From assembly GCF_900107975.1 (NCBI RefSeq), contig NZ_FNVF01000003.1:377155-441154 (forward strand): a DNA stretch of 64,000 bases. The letters are read 5' to 3'. The notes under the pieces were generated by a model. It was not told the origin of the DNA and ran no database searches. It saw only the letters and a program-made list of their open reading frames with translations. The position numbers and the translations under genes were made by a program. Origin of the DNA: Paenibacillus sp. UNC499MF (GTDB lineage: Bacteria > Bacillota > Bacilli > Paenibacillales > NBRC-103111). This document shows, piece after piece, positions 8,868-17,998 of the stretch. The first letter of the stretch is position 1. Every line of letters starts with the position of its first letter.

Positions 8868-10175
8868 ATGACGCAAGTCTGGATCGCACTTATCGTTTTT
8901 CTGGCAACCTATGCCGTCATTATCTCAGAGAAGAAAAATCGTGCCGTCGTCGCCCTCCTGGGGGCCGCCGTCATGGTCATCTTCGGCATCGTCGATATCC
9001 ACAAGGTGTACACGGAATATATTGAATGGGGGACCATCGCCCTGCTGGTAGGCATGATGATCCTTGTCGGCATCACCAACAAAACCGGCGTGTTCCAATA
9101 TGTAGCGGTACGCGCGGCAAAATTGGCCAAGGGAGATCCGATGCGCATTCTCATCTTCTTATCCCTTCTGACCGCGGTCGGGTCGGCCATGCTCGATAAC
9201 GTAACGACCGTGCTGCTGGTCGTACCGGTCACCCTGTCGATAACCCGGATGCTCAACATTAACCCGGTTCCTTTTCTCATATCCGAAATCATCGCTTCCA
9301 ATATCGGAGGAACCGCTACCCTGATCGGAGATCCGCCCAACATTATGATCGGCTCGGCCAACCCTTATCTCACGTTTAACGTTTTTCTGAGCAATCTCGC
9401 ACCCGTGACCGCTGTTATTCTCGCCGCAACGCTGGTGATGCTGCGCATTATTTATAGAAAGCAGCTTAAAGCGAGTCCCGAGCACAAAGAAAAACTGATG
9501 AAACTGGACGAAAAATCGTATATCCAGGATCCCGTTCTTATGAAAAAATCACTCGTTATTCTCGGAATTACCATTCTCGGCTTCGTGCTGCATTCGGTCA
9601 TTCATGTGGAAGCCGCTGTCGTAGCCATTACGGGCGCCGTGCTTCTTATGCTTTTCGGATTAAAGGAAAAAGAGGTCGAAGAAGCTTTCGATTCCGTCGA
9701 ATGGGTCACGATTTTCTTCTTCGCAGGTTTGTTTGCCCTGGTGGGAGCCCTGCAGGAAGTCGGCATCATCAAAAGCCTGGCCCAGCAGGTGCTCAACATA
9801 ACCGGAGGAGACGTGCGGCTCGCAGCTCCGCTCATTTTGTGGGGATCGGGGATAGCGTCCGCTACCATCGACAATATTCCTTTCGTCGCGACTATGATTC
9901 CCCTCATTAAAGATATGGCCGTGAGCATGCAGCTTCCCGCCGATTCAATGGAAATTAATACGCTCTGGTGGTCTCTTGCCCTGGGAGCATGCCTTGGGGG
10001 CAACGGCACTCTCATCGGCGCTTCGGCCAATGTCATCGTGGCGGGCATTGCCGCTAAAGAAGGCAAAGGATTCAGCTATTGGGAATTTCTCAAAATAGGA
10101 GCGCCGATCACCCTCGTTTCGCTCCTTATTTCGCAGCTTTACCTTTATTTCCGTTATATGATTTTTTTACCGTAA
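8868..10175 (+). CDS. ArsB/NhaD family ion transporter
   Basis: A 435-residue membrane protein with about eleven hydrophobic segments, of the ion-transporter superfamily that includes ArsB, NhaD and the P protein. Two inverted-repeat signatures are visible: DNVTTVLLVVPVT followed by ASNIGGTATLIGDPPNIMIG, and DNIPFVATMIP followed by ACLGGNGTLIGASANVIVAG. NhaD members exchange sodium for protons and ArsB exports arsenite; the substrate here cannot be read from sequence. The start is ATG at 8868, ten bases after AGGAG; a closer ATG at 8863 is out of frame and stops at once. No arsR or arsC is nearby, which weakens an arsenic role. Confidence 0.85.
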   Translation: MTQVWIALIVFLATYAVIISEKKNRAVVALLGAAVMVIFGIVDIHKVYTEYIEWGTIALLVGMMILVGITNKTGVFQYVAVRAAKLAKGDPMRILIFLSLLTAVGSAMLDNVTTVLLVVPVTLSITRMLNINPVPFLISEIIASNIGGTATLIGDPPNIMIGSANPYLTFNVFLSNLAPVTAVILAATLVMLRIIYRKQLKASPEHKEKLMKLDEKSYIQDPVLMKKSLVILGITILGFVLHSVIHVEAAVVAITGAVLLMLFGLKEKEVEEAFDSVEWVTIFFFAGLFALVGALQEVGIIKSLAQQVLNITGGDVRLAAPLILWGSGIASATIDNIPFVATMIPLIKDMAVSMQLPADSMEINTLWWSLALGACLGGNGTLIGASANVIVAGIAAKEGKGFSYWEFLKIGAPITLVSLLISQLYLYFRYMIFLP

Positions 10176-10210
10176 CAGCGGCATTTCGTATAACTGGTTA
10201 AAAGAGACAG

Positions 10211-10246
10211 AAGCCCGGAATCGGTTTGAACCGATTCCGGGCTTTT
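10211..10246. terminator. Bidirectional terminator
   Basis: A perfect hairpin (AAGCCCGGAATCGGTT paired with AACCGATTCCGGGCTT) lies between the convergent transporter gene and ytfJ, with T-rich tails in both directions. Confidence 0.9.
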
Positions 10247-10263
10247 GTACTGCGAGAAAAGAG

Positions 10264-10743
10264 TTACAACTTGATGGTGTCCGCCTCGATATTAATGTTC
10301 GAAGCCCCTGTTCCAGCACCGCCAAGACCCGAAGCGTTTCCGCCCTGCTTGAACATGGACTGGACACGGTCCACGATTTGCGGAGCGGAGTCGATCAGTC
10401 GTTCGATCAGATGAGTCTGATTGTCGAGCGGCACGATCTTCACGCCATGTATGCCTACGACAAGAAACGCGATCGGGGTAATGGATACGCCGCCGCCGCT
10501 TCCGCCGCCGAACGGCATTTCCACGGCCGCTTTCTCAAGACCGCCGCGGCCCACGTCCGGAAGAGTTTCCGTCGTGAATTCACTGCCGCCTGCCGCGAAA
10601 CCGAACCCGACTTTACTGATCGGCATAATGACGCTGCCGTCCGGCGTTTCTACCGGATCGCCGACGATGGTGTTCACATCCACCATTTGCTTGATGTTTT
10701 CCATGGCTGTTTTCATCAGCCCTTGAATCGGATGATCGGTCAA
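10264..10743 (-). CDS. ytfJ: Sporulation protein YtfJ (GerW family)
   Basis: A 159-residue protein of the GerW/YtfJ family: MTDHPIQGLMKTAMENIKQM at the start, then PISKVGFGFAAGGSEF and a glycine-rich block GGGSGGGVSITPIAFL. The family is forespore-expressed in Bacillus and is linked to spore germination; its biochemistry is not established. It lies directly downstream of ytfI, the same pairing seen in Bacillus subtilis. It is about the usual length. Confidence 0.92.
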   Translation of the reverse strand: MTDHPIQGLMKTAMENIKQMVDVNTIVGDPVETPDGSVIMPISKVGFGFAAGGSEFTTETLPDVGRGGLEKAAVEMPFGGGSGGGVSITPIAFLVVGIHGVKIVPLDNQTHLIERLIDSAPQIVDRVQSMFKQGGNASGLGGAGTGASNINIEADTIKL

Positions 10744-10869
10744 TGAAGTCTCCTCCTTTGGGTCCCTTCAAAGCGGAAGTTCCTTGCTTGAAGGAATGTT
10801 AGGTCTGCATCCGATAGGTTACCCCGGGAATGAACTTCGTATGTAAACCGTCTGAGTCCTTGCCGGTTT

Positions 10870-11604
10870 TTACGTAGCGGCCGGCTCCGGCCTTTTCGAT
10901 CGCTCTCCGTCTCCCTGAATCACCTGGCGCAGCAGACGGAACCAAGCGCGTGTTCCTCCCGGCGTTCTGAAGATCCTGTAGATCAATCTGCACCCGGAAA
11001 GACCCAAGGCTGCCGCTTTAGCCTGAACCACACACACAAACTGAATTTGAAAAGATGTGCGGTTATACTGCGGATTCACAGCCAGCTTCGGAACGGCGGT
11101 TAGCGGAATATATTTCGTCAGCAGCCCGACAGCCGCCGACTTTATAGTCCAGAGTGTTCCGGCCAAAACAGCCGTCTGCACCGCATCGCCCGCTCCTATT
11201 CCCGTGCTCCATTTTAATTGCGTGCAGCGGAACACGCCGAGAGTTCGCTTCAACCAAGCATTGAAGCCTTCCGTATGCTGCAAAAGATCTTTACCTTCGC
11301 GGTAAATGGCCCGAATGCGTTCTTTATCGACTCTAGCCTTGCTCTTTTTAGCTATATCCATCGTATTCTCATTGGTTTGTTTTACTTTAAGCGTCAGTCC
11401 GTCGATCAGATTATGGAACTGAATGGCCGGCACGTTCAACCGGTATTTAATCCAGCCGTACAGCGCCCGGACTTGAACATACATTTCGTCATTTTCTCCG
11501 ACCCGGTTCCAGTAAAGCGTAAGCTGAACGGAGCTGAGCATGACCAGTACGACCGCCAGGATCAGAACAAGCATAACGGCGGTTATGATTCCCACGATTA
11601 ACAC
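10870..11604 (-). CDS. ytfI: DUF2953 membrane protein YtfI
   Basis: A protein of about 244 residues with one N-terminal membrane helix (VLIVGIITAVMLVLILAVVL) and the DUF2953 domain. Recognisable parts are YGWIKYRLNVP, the later TQLKWSTGIGAGDA block and KLAVNPQYNRTSFQIQF. The GTG at 11604 is chosen because a strong GGAGGAGG site lies six bases upstream; the frame stays open to 11661, but no ribosome-binding site is found there. Function is unknown. It is paired with ytfJ, so a sporulation link is plausible but inferred only from the neighbour. Confidence 0.8.
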   Translation of the reverse strand: MLIVGIITAVMLVLILAVVLVMLSSVQLTLYWNRVGENDEMYVQVRALYGWIKYRLNVPAIQFHNLIDGLTLKVKQTNENTMDIAKKSKARVDKERIRAIYREGKDLLQHTEGFNAWLKRTLGVFRCTQLKWSTGIGAGDAVQTAVLAGTLWTIKSAAVGLLTKYIPLTAVPKLAVNPQYNRTSFQIQFVCVVQAKAAALGLSGCRLIYRIFRTPGGTRAWFRLLRQVIQGDGERSKRPEPAAT

Positions 11605-11703
11605 AAGCACCCTCCTCCGGCAAACCGACCTTCCTAGTATCACCCGCTCCATCCAGATCATGCATACTTTTTAAGAGGAGAATCCCCCGCCGCGTTTCCA
11701 TAC

Positions 11704-11742
11704 AAAAAGCGTCCCGCTTGCACACGGCAAGCCAGGACGCTT
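11704..11742 (-). terminator. Intrinsic terminator of scpB
   Basis: On the minus strand AAGCGTCC and GGACGCTT arms, extended by GCAAGC/GCTTGC, are followed by TTTTTG. It lies eight bases beyond the scpB stop. Confidence 0.85.
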
Positions 11743-11749
11743 CTTCTGC

Positions 11750-12571
11750 TTATTCTTTGCCGGGCGTATCCGACTCTTTACCGAGACCTTCGGGCATCTC
11801 CGGCATGTCGGGCATCTCCCAATCTTTCTGTTCCCCGGCATCATAGCGGAACGGTTCCGTTTCCGAAACGGGATTATCCTCTTCCCCTTCAAAAAGCGGC
11901 AAGACCCGCCCGTCTTCCTGCCGCAAAGCGGCCTCCCCGGCAGCCGCTCCGTCCAGCAGCTCACGACCCAAATCTTCGAAAGTAAGCTGATCGGTACCGT
12001 CCCCGTTCAATTTATCAAACAGGAGTTTGGTCTCTTCCTCAAGATCGAAATCTCCGACAAAAGCCGGCGATTCCGGAAGATCGTCGATCGAACTCAAACC
12101 GAAATATTCCAGGAACGGCTTCGAAGTCCCGTATAAAATCGGCCGTCCGATCGCTTCGGCGCGCCCCGTTTCCACAATGAGCTCCTTTGCCATTAGGGTA
12201 TGAAGAGCCCGCTCGGATTTGACTCCGCGGATTTCCTCGATCTCCACCCGGGTGATCGGCTGTTTGTAGGCAATGATGGACAGCGTTTCAAGCGCGGCCT
12301 GCGACAAAGACGAACGGGAAGGAGAATAAGCCAGCCGTTCGAAATAAGGCGCATGTTCCGGAATCGTCGTCATCTGGTAGGCGCCGGCGACCCTCGTAAT
12401 CTGAATGCCCCTGCCTCCGCGGCGCAAGTCGTCCTGAAGCTCTTCCACAAGCTCGGTCACGATGTGCGCGTCCGTCTCCAAAATATCGGCGAGCTGTTTC
12501 TTGTCCAGGCCCTCGTCGCCCGCCACGAAAAGCAATCCTTCAATAATCGATTTCATCTGTTGAAAGTCCAT
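11750..12571 (-). CDS. scpB: Segregation and condensation protein B
   Basis: ScpB is the winged-helix (kite) subunit of the SMC-ScpA-ScpB condensin complex that organises the chromosome. Two winged-helix domains occupy about residues 1-170 (MDFQQMKSIIEGLLFVAGDEGL; YKQPITRVEIEEIRGVKSERAL; GRPILYGTSKPFLEYFGL). The protein is 273 residues against a usual 190-200. The excess is an acidic, probably disordered C-terminal tail (GEEDNPVSETEPF, WEMPDMPEMPEG) from about residue 200. Its start overlaps scpA by 32 bases, indicating co-translation. Confidence 0.93.
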   Translation of the reverse strand: MDFQQMKSIIEGLLFVAGDEGLDKKQLADILETDAHIVTELVEELQDDLRRGGRGIQITRVAGAYQMTTIPEHAPYFERLAYSPSRSSLSQAALETLSIIAYKQPITRVEIEEIRGVKSERALHTLMAKELIVETGRAEAIGRPILYGTSKPFLEYFGLSSIDDLPESPAFVGDFDLEEETKLLFDKLNGDGTDQLTFEDLGRELLDGAAAGEAALRQEDGRVLPLFEGEEDNPVSETEPFRYDAGEQKDWEMPDMPEMPEGLGKESDTPGKE

Positions 12572-13322
12572 CCGTCAACTCTCCCTCTTTGGCCTGAATG
12601 ACGATGTCTTCAAACAGCCGGTGCTGAAAGCATTGAATCTTTTTCATCTTCATCAGTTCCAATATCGCCAAAAACGTCACCACGATTTCCTCGCGGCTGC
12701 ATTGTTTTTCGAAAAGCTTCGAGAACAGGAGCCGCCCGCCTTTATTCCGCAAAAGATCCACCAGATCCGCGATCCGGTCCTTGACGGATATTTCGTCCCG
12801 CCGGATTTTCGTGACCTGGTTCCGGTGGACCATCTTCCGCAGCGTACGCTGAAAGGCCAGCATCAGATCGTTGACGTCCAGCCCTTTAACGGGGTTCTCC
12901 TGCACCTGGGGAACATAGGGCGCCAAATCCTCGGGCTCGCGCGTGAACACGAGGCTCCGCTCCACCTCCTTGTCGCGCAGCAGATCGGCAATCGCTTTGT
13001 ACTTGCGGTACTCGATCAGCTTCTGCACGAGTTCGGCCCGCGGATCGAAGTCGTCCTCTTCGTAATAATCGAAGTCCAGATCGAGCACCGGAGGCTTCGG
13101 CAGCAGCATCTTGCTCTTGATCGCCAGCAGCGTGGCGGCCATGACCAGAAATTCGCTTGTCACTTCCAGCTCCAGCTCGTGCATAGCCTGGACATATTCC
13201 ATATACTGCTCCGTGATGTCCTTGATCGGGATATTGTAAATGTCGACCTCGGACTTATCGATCAAGTGAAGCAGCAGGTCGAGCGGCCCTTCGAACGCTT
13301 CAAGTTTGTACAGCATTTTCAT
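12540..13322 (-). CDS. scpA: Segregation and condensation protein A
   Basis: ScpA is the kleisin subunit that bridges the SMC heads and binds ScpB. With the start at the ATG 13322 (MKMLYKLEAFEGPLDLLLHL) it has 260 residues, the usual length. The frame is open further upstream but those codons are not family sequence; GGGAGAG precedes the chosen ATG. The N-terminal motif FEGPLDLLLHLIDKSEVDIY and the C-terminal winged-helix (SREEIVVTFLAILELMKMKK) are diagnostic. It is transcribed with scpB, which it overlaps. Confidence 0.95.
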   Translation of the reverse strand: MKMLYKLEAFEGPLDLLLHLIDKSEVDIYNIPIKDITEQYMEYVQAMHELELEVTSEFLVMAATLLAIKSKMLLPKPPVLDLDFDYYEEDDFDPRAELVQKLIEYRKYKAIADLLRDKEVERSLVFTREPEDLAPYVPQVQENPVKGLDVNDLMLAFQRTLRKMVHRNQVTKIRRDEISVKDRIADLVDLLRNKGGRLLFSKLFEKQCSREEIVVTFLAILELMKMKKIQCFQHRLFEDIVIQAKEGELTDGLSTDEIDY

Positions 13323-13419
13323 GAATCTGCTCTCCCAAAAAAAGATCCCCGTCCTAAGTGGCCGGGGCTCCGAATCGCTTGCCAAGCGCTGTAGGGAGTG
13401 CGCGATCTGAAAACCGCGT

Positions 13420-13890
13420 TCAGCCCTGCAGCTGCTTCGTAAGATTAGCCATTTCTATCGCGGTAACGGCGGCATCCCAGCCTTTGTTGCCCGCTTTCGT
13501 GCCGGCCCGTTCAACCGCCTGTTCAATCGAATCGGTCGTCAGGACTCCAAAAATAACCGGAACACCTGTTTTTAATGAAATGGCGGAAACGCCTTTGGCC
13601 ACTTCGTTGCAAACATAATCAAAGTGAGGCGTGGAGCCGCGAATTACGGTTCCCAGCGTAATGACGGCGTCATATTTGCCGGTTTCCGCCAGTTTTTGTG
13701 CAATCAGAGGAATTTCGAAAGCGCCGGGTACCCAGGCGACTTCGACTTCGGTATCTTCCACACCGTGGCGCTTCAGCGCGTCGAGCGCCCCGCCCAGCAG
13801 CTTGGACGTAATAAATTCATTGAAACGGCCCACAACGATGCCGTATCTCTGTCCTTGGGAAATCAGATGACCTTCATAATTTTTTACCAC
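13420..13890 (-). CDS. ribH: 6,7-dimethyl-8-ribityllumazine synthase
   Basis: A 156-residue lumazine synthase, which condenses the ribityl-pyrimidine with the butanone phosphate made by RibBA. The conserved blocks are [59 protein letters not shown] and [23 protein letters not shown]. The start is GTG (13890), nine bases after GGAG. It is the last gene of the ribD-ribE-ribBA-ribH operon, 66 bases after ribBA. Confidence 0.96.
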   Translation of the reverse strand: MVKNYEGHLISQGQRYGIVVGRFNEFITSKLLGGALDALKRHGVEDTEVEVAWVPGAFEIPLIAQKLAETGKYDAVITLGTVIRGSTPHFDYVCNEVAKGVSAISLKTGVPVIFGVLTTDSIEQAVERAGTKAGNKGWDAAVTAIEMANLTKQLQG

Positions 13891-13956
13891 AATAACCGAC
13901 TCCTTCTAGTATACAAATTGATGACGCAGATAAAAAGAGATTTTTAGAAAAAAGCA

Positions 13957-15180
13957 TCAGTTTGGATCAAATTGGAGCAAATGGCCGAGCTTTTCCCGCT
14001 TGGTATGCAGATATCTGGCATTATCTTCATTATGCGGCATCTGGATCGCGACTCTCTCAACAACTTCTAACCCATAACCTTCCAACCCTTTTATTTTCCG
14101 CGGATTGTTCGTGAGCAGACGTATTTGCCGGATTCCGAGATCTTTGAGGATCTGGGCCCCTACTCCGTATTCGCGCAAATCGGGAGCGAAACCCAGCTTG
14201 ACGTTCGCTTCGACCGTGTCGAGTCCTTCTTCCTGCAGCACATAGGCCTTCAGCTTGTTGATCAGCCCGATGCCGCGCCCTTCCTGTCGCATATAGAGCA
14301 GTACCCCCGCTCCCGCATCGTTAATCTGCTGCAGGGCGGCGGCAAGCTGAGGACCGCAGTCGCAGCGGTGGGAGTGGAACACATCTCCCGTTAGACACTC
14401 GGAATGGACGCGCACCAGCGTCGGGACGGAACCGTCGATATTCCCTTTGACCAGCGCGACATGTTCTTTGGAGTCAAGCTGGTTTGTATACGCGATGGCC
14501 TGAAACGTCCCGAAATCCGTCGGCAGCTTCGCCTCCACTTCGCGCTTGACCAGGTTTTCCTTCTCGCTGCGGTAGTGAATGAGGTCCTTGATCGTAATGA
14601 TCTTCAAGTCGTGTATGCGGGCTACCTCCATCAGATCGGGAACACGGGCCATCGTTCCGTCTTCTTTGATCACCTCGCAGATCACCGCCGCGGGATACGA
14701 ACCGCTCATGCGGGCCAGGTCGACGGCCGCCTCCGTATGACCCGCGCGGCGCAGGACGCCGCCTTTTTTCGCAATGAGAGGAAAAACGTGCCCCGGCCTG
14801 CGGAAATGAAGCGGCTTCGCTTCCGGATCAATGAGAGCCAGGATCGTAAGGGAGCGCTCGTGGGCGGATATCCCCGTCGTCGTGTCCGCATGATCGACGG
14901 ACACTGTAAAAGCCGTCCCGTGATAATCCGTATTGCGCGATACCATGGGAGGCAGGTCCAGTTCCTGCGCCCGTTCTTCCGTAATCGGAGCGCAGACGAG
15001 TCCGCGGCCTTCCTTGATCATGAAATTGATGACCTCGGGCGTCGTTTTATCGGCCAGAGCTATGAAATCGCCTTCGTTCTCGCGGTCCTCGTCGTCCACG
15101 ACGATAATGACCTTCCCCGCGGCCAGGTCGCTGACCGCTTCTTCGATGGAATGAAACGAGTAAGTGTCTTTCTCTGTCAT
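13957..15180 (-). CDS. ribBA: Bifunctional DHBP synthase / GTP cyclohydrolase II
   Basis: A 407-residue fusion that starts both branches of riboflavin synthesis. The N-terminal half makes 3,4-dihydroxy-2-butanone-4-phosphate ([28 protein letters not shown]). The C-terminal half opens GTP (zinc cysteines in [46 protein letters not shown]). All key motifs of both enzymes are present. Located between ribE and ribH. Confidence 0.97.
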   Translation of the reverse strand: MTEKDTYSFHSIEEAVSDLAAGKVIIVVDDEDRENEGDFIALADKTTPEVINFMIKEGRGLVCAPITEERAQELDLPPMVSRNTDYHGTAFTVSVDHADTTTGISAHERSLTILALIDPEAKPLHFRRPGHVFPLIAKKGGVLRRAGHTEAAVDLARMSGSYPAAVICEVIKEDGTMARVPDLMEVARIHDLKIITIKDLIHYRSEKENLVKREVEAKLPTDFGTFQAIAYTNQLDSKEHVALVKGNIDGSVPTLVRVHSECLTGDVFHSHRCDCGPQLAAALQQINDAGAGVLLYMRQEGRGIGLINKLKAYVLQEEGLDTVEANVKLGFAPDLREYGVGAQILKDLGIRQIRLLTNNPRKIKGLEGYGLEVVERVAIQMPHNEDNARYLHTKREKLGHLLQFDPN

Positions 15181-15219
15181 TTTGTCCCCTCCTTCAAAAA
15201 AATACCGTTGAGCTTATCT

Positions 15220-15888
15220 TCAGAAAAATCCGTTCTCCGCCAAAAACTTTTCGGTCATCCCGCCCTGTCCGGTATGGGAATGTGTCTTCACGGACATACC
15301 CGTGCGGAGCAGTTTTTCAATATATTTCCCAAGCACGTCGCATTCGATGTTCACGCCGTCCCCGGGCTGTTTGTCCTGGAGAATCGTTTGGGCCAGCGTA
15401 TGCGGAATGATCGATACCGCAAACGTGCTGTCGGTCACATCCGTAAGCGTAAGCGAGATGCCGTCTATCGTGATGGAGCCGCCCGCGATCATATAGCGCA
15501 GAATAGCGGGGTCATCCGGCTCCAGCCGGTAGACGACCGCATTTTCCTCCGGCGTTCTGGCCCGGATCCGGGCAGTGCCGTCCACGTGCCCCTGCACGAG
15601 ATGGCCGCCGAAACGGCCGTTCGCCGGCATCGCCCGTTCCAGATTGACGCGTGCCCCCGTCTGAAGCGCGGCCAGGTTCGTTTTGCGGTACGTCTCCGGC
15701 ATGACGTCGACGGAAAAGGTTTCCTTGTCATAAGCGACGACGGTGAGACAGACGCCGTTGACGGCTATGCTGTCGCCGAGCTTCACATCCTCCAGCACCA
15801 GGCGCGCGCCGAGGGTCAGGACCATCGCCTGCCCCTGCTTGTGTATGCGGCGCATGACGCCGATTTCTTCGATTAATCCGGTAAACAT
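15220..15888 (-). CDS. ribE: Riboflavin synthase alpha subunit
   Basis: Riboflavin synthase converts two lumazine molecules into riboflavin. The protein is 222 residues and consists of two similar barrel repeats, the first starting MFTGLIEEIGVM and the second near GGHLVQGHVDGTA. The motif VNGVCLTV and its counterpart IDGISLTL mark the two copies. The ATG at 15888 is chosen because the family always begins MFTGL(I/V); upstream codons in the same frame belong to the overlapping ribD. The ribD end and this start overlap by 16 bases. Confidence 0.96.
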   Translation of the reverse strand: MFTGLIEEIGVMRRIHKQGQAMVLTLGARLVLEDVKLGDSIAVNGVCLTVVAYDKETFSVDVMPETYRKTNLAALQTGARVNLERAMPANGRFGGHLVQGHVDGTARIRARTPEENAVVYRLEPDDPAILRYMIAGGSITIDGISLTLTDVTDSTFAVSIIPHTLAQTILQDKQPGDGVNIECDVLGKYIEKLLRTGMSVKTHSHTGQGGMTEKFLAENGFF

Positions 15889-17012
15889 GATGAAGCCTCC
15901 TCCTCGGCGTACTGCGGGTAACCCGTGAGACAGACGTCTTCGCCGACGGTGTCGACGGTCATCCGCGCGAGCCGGATCGCCTCGCTCATGCGGCCGAATC
16001 CGGCGAACGACGCGTTGTCCGGCGCCTCCGGCCCGCCGCCGATCCATTTCGGGGCGAAAAACAGCACCGCCTTATCCACCAGGCGGTTCTCCAGCATCGC
16101 CCCGCTGAGCCGTCCTCCGCCTTCCAGGAGGACGGAGGGCACCTCCCGCTCGCCCAGCAGCCGCATCGCGAGCGGGAGATCGACGTGCGGGCCGCCCCCG
16201 CACGCCAGCACTTCGGCGCCGAGCGCCTCAAGCGCTTCGCGCTTGGCCGGATCGGCGCCGGCGGTGGTCAGGATGAGCGTCGGCCGCTCATCCTGCCGCC
16301 GCAGCACCCGCGCGGACAGCGGCGTCCGGAGCTGCGAATCGACCACGATTCGCAGCGGGTGGAGCGCCGGCACGCTCAGCCGGGTGGTCAGCTCGGGATC
16401 GTCGGCAAGCACCGTGCCGATCCCGACCATGATCGCGGCGTGGCGGTGCCGCATCGCGTGGACGAGCTCGCGGGCGGGCGCGCCGGTGATCCACTTGCTG
16501 TCTCCGGTTTTGGCGGCGATCTTGCCGTCGAGCGTGCTCGCGGATTTCATCGTGACGAAGGGCAGCCTCGTCACGATAAACTTGTTGAACGCCTCGTTCA
16601 AGGCGTTCGCCTCGTCCGCGAGCAGACCGGCCTCCACGTCGATGCCCCGGCTCCGCAGTCTCGCGATTCCCGATCCCGCCACAAGCGGGTTCGGGTCTAC
16701 GGCTGCGACGACGACGCGGCGGATTCCGCTTTCGATTAGCCGGTCGCTGCACGGAGGCGTTTTGCCGTAGTGGCTGCACGGCTCCAGCGTGACGTAAGCC
16801 GTGGCGCCTTCGGCTTCGCGGCCGGCCATCTGCAGCGCGTGCACTTCCGCGTGGCCTTCGCCCCGCTTCAGATGGGCGCCCATGCCGACAATGCGGCCGT
16901 CTTTGACGACGACGCAGCCGACGACGGGATTGATGCCCGTCTGTCCGAGCGCCGCCTGGGCCATTTGCAGCGCCACGCGCATATAGGTTTCGTCCTGTAG
17001 AGGTTGAAGCAT
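15873..17012 (-). CDS. ribD: Bifunctional riboflavin deaminase-reductase RibD
   Basis: A 379-residue enzyme for the second and third steps of riboflavin synthesis. The N-terminal deaminase has the zinc motif GHAEVHALQ and PCSHYGKTPPCSD. The reductase domain follows (FVTMKSASTLDGKIAA, SKWITGAPARELVH, VLLEGGGRLSGAML). The start is ATG 17012 (MLQPLQDETYM) after AGGAGAACG. First gene of the rib operon, expressed behind an FMN riboswitch. Codon use is noticeably more GC-rich than in neighbouring genes (long GCG/CGC runs), without other signs of transfer. Confidence 0.96.
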   Translation of the reverse strand: MLQPLQDETYMRVALQMAQAALGQTGINPVVGCVVVKDGRIVGMGAHLKRGEGHAEVHALQMAGREAEGATAYVTLEPCSHYGKTPPCSDRLIESGIRRVVVAAVDPNPLVAGSGIARLRSRGIDVEAGLLADEANALNEAFNKFIVTRLPFVTMKSASTLDGKIAAKTGDSKWITGAPARELVHAMRHRHAAIMVGIGTVLADDPELTTRLSVPALHPLRIVVDSQLRTPLSARVLRRQDERPTLILTTAGADPAKREALEALGAEVLACGGGPHVDLPLAMRLLGEREVPSVLLEGGGRLSGAMLENRLVDKAVLFFAPKWIGGGPEAPDNASFAGFGRMSEAIRLARMTVDTVGEDVCLTGYPQYAEEEASSCLPD

Positions 17013-17126
17013 GAACGTTCTCCTTTCTTGCCGGGAAGGGGACCGGGAGGGGCTCTTCCCTTGCCGCATTGTCAAGCTTGCCGCCTGCCTTTAGTCTCTC
17101 CCGCTTAAGCCAAAATGTTGAACCTG

Positions 17127-17156
17127 AAAAAGCCCCTGTCCGTTTAGGACAAGGGC
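17127..17156 (-). terminator. Intrinsic terminator in the rib leader
   Basis: On the minus strand GCCCTTGTCC, loop TAAAC, GGACAGGGGC is followed by TTTTT (one mismatch in the stem). It lies upstream of ribD and downstream of the FMN aptamer, so it is the likely expression-platform terminator, although it is about 345 bases from the aptamer. Confidence 0.7.
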
Positions 17157-17499
17157 GTTGGTTGGAATAGCAAGAACGTGCGTGGAACCAGTCTGCGGGT
17201 ACAAAAAAGTACCTCCGGACCCTAGGGACCGGTTACGGGATTCTCCGGCAGGTACGCCAAAGAAGCGTGCTTCTACCCGACATTCGTGTCTATCTTGCGG
17301 AAAAGGCGTCATCGGCATCAACGGCAGTGGAAAAAAGCGCAAGCCAAGGCCAGACGGCCCCGCTGTCTTTTGAACCGCTGCGGATAGACTTCAGAACTTC
17401 ACAGCACAAATAAACCGGCCGGTAAGGCCGCGTATGTACTTAAACAAGCTCTTTCCGCAAGAATGCAGGTAAAGCTGCGTATGCAGACTGAATCGTTTC

Positions 17500-17686
17500 G
17501 TTCTCCTTCTCCCATCCAGACTTTAACTGTCGGTCTCGGACTCTCACCAAGTCAGCCGGATTGTCCTGCGTTCGAACGCTTAAAAATCAGACAAGCCGGG
17601 TCACGGACTGAGCTGCAGACCGGATAACCGGTACTGCGGCAACACCGCCGGTAGGGACTTTCACCCCGCCCCGAAGGATTGATTCA
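17500..17686 (-). promoter_or_regulatory. FMN riboswitch (RFN element)
   Basis: On the minus strand the conserved RFN blocks appear in order: CTTCGGGGCGGGGTGAAAG, TCCCTACCGGCGGT, then GACTTGGTGAGAGTCCGA, CCGACAGTTAAAGTCTGGA and GATGGGAGAAGGAG. This is the full FMN aptamer. It controls the downstream rib operon by sensing FMN. A possible promoter (TTGCAT, 17 bases, TACTAT) lies about 30 bases upstream of the aptamer. The 343 bases between aptamer and terminator (17157-17499) contain no convincing gene or known motif. Confidence 0.95.
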
Positions 17687-17998
17687 ATCTTATTCGATTG
17701 TTGACTGAATAGTACCATTGTCATTTCCAAAATGCAAGTGGCAAGTTGACTAGTCCGGTCGGAAAACGTATAAGAACGCTCCCTGCCGGGAATGGCTGAA
17801 TAAGGTCTGTCCTGTGGATATCGCGCGGAATGAAAGTTGAGGGCAGTCCGTGAATGATTGTTGTATGCCGTAACGGAAAAAATTGGAGCAAGAGGCAAGC
17901 GGTCTGTCATTCACGACATGCGGGACATACAGTTCCTCCCCTTATTCATGTCAGTCCGAAACCCCAGCGGTCATTCTTCAAGGAGGGAAACCGGATAA
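17687..17998. other. Intergenic region between the rib leader and the DUF421-like gene
   Basis: No gene is supported here. On the plus strand CATACAGT (17926-17933) is a perfect sigma-E -10 box; TCATTCA (17907-17913) lies 12 bases before it as a partial -35. If real, it would drive the small plus-strand gene starting at 17999 during sporulation. Confidence 0.35.

Noticed and set aside
14404-15876. Open frame of 490 codons on the plus strand
   Set aside because: Antisense of ribBA and ribE; no family similarity, explained by codon bias of the real genes.
17091-17373. Short frames on both strands in the rib leader
   Set aside because: No ribosome site or family match; they lie in a riboswitch leader and cross the terminator hairpin.
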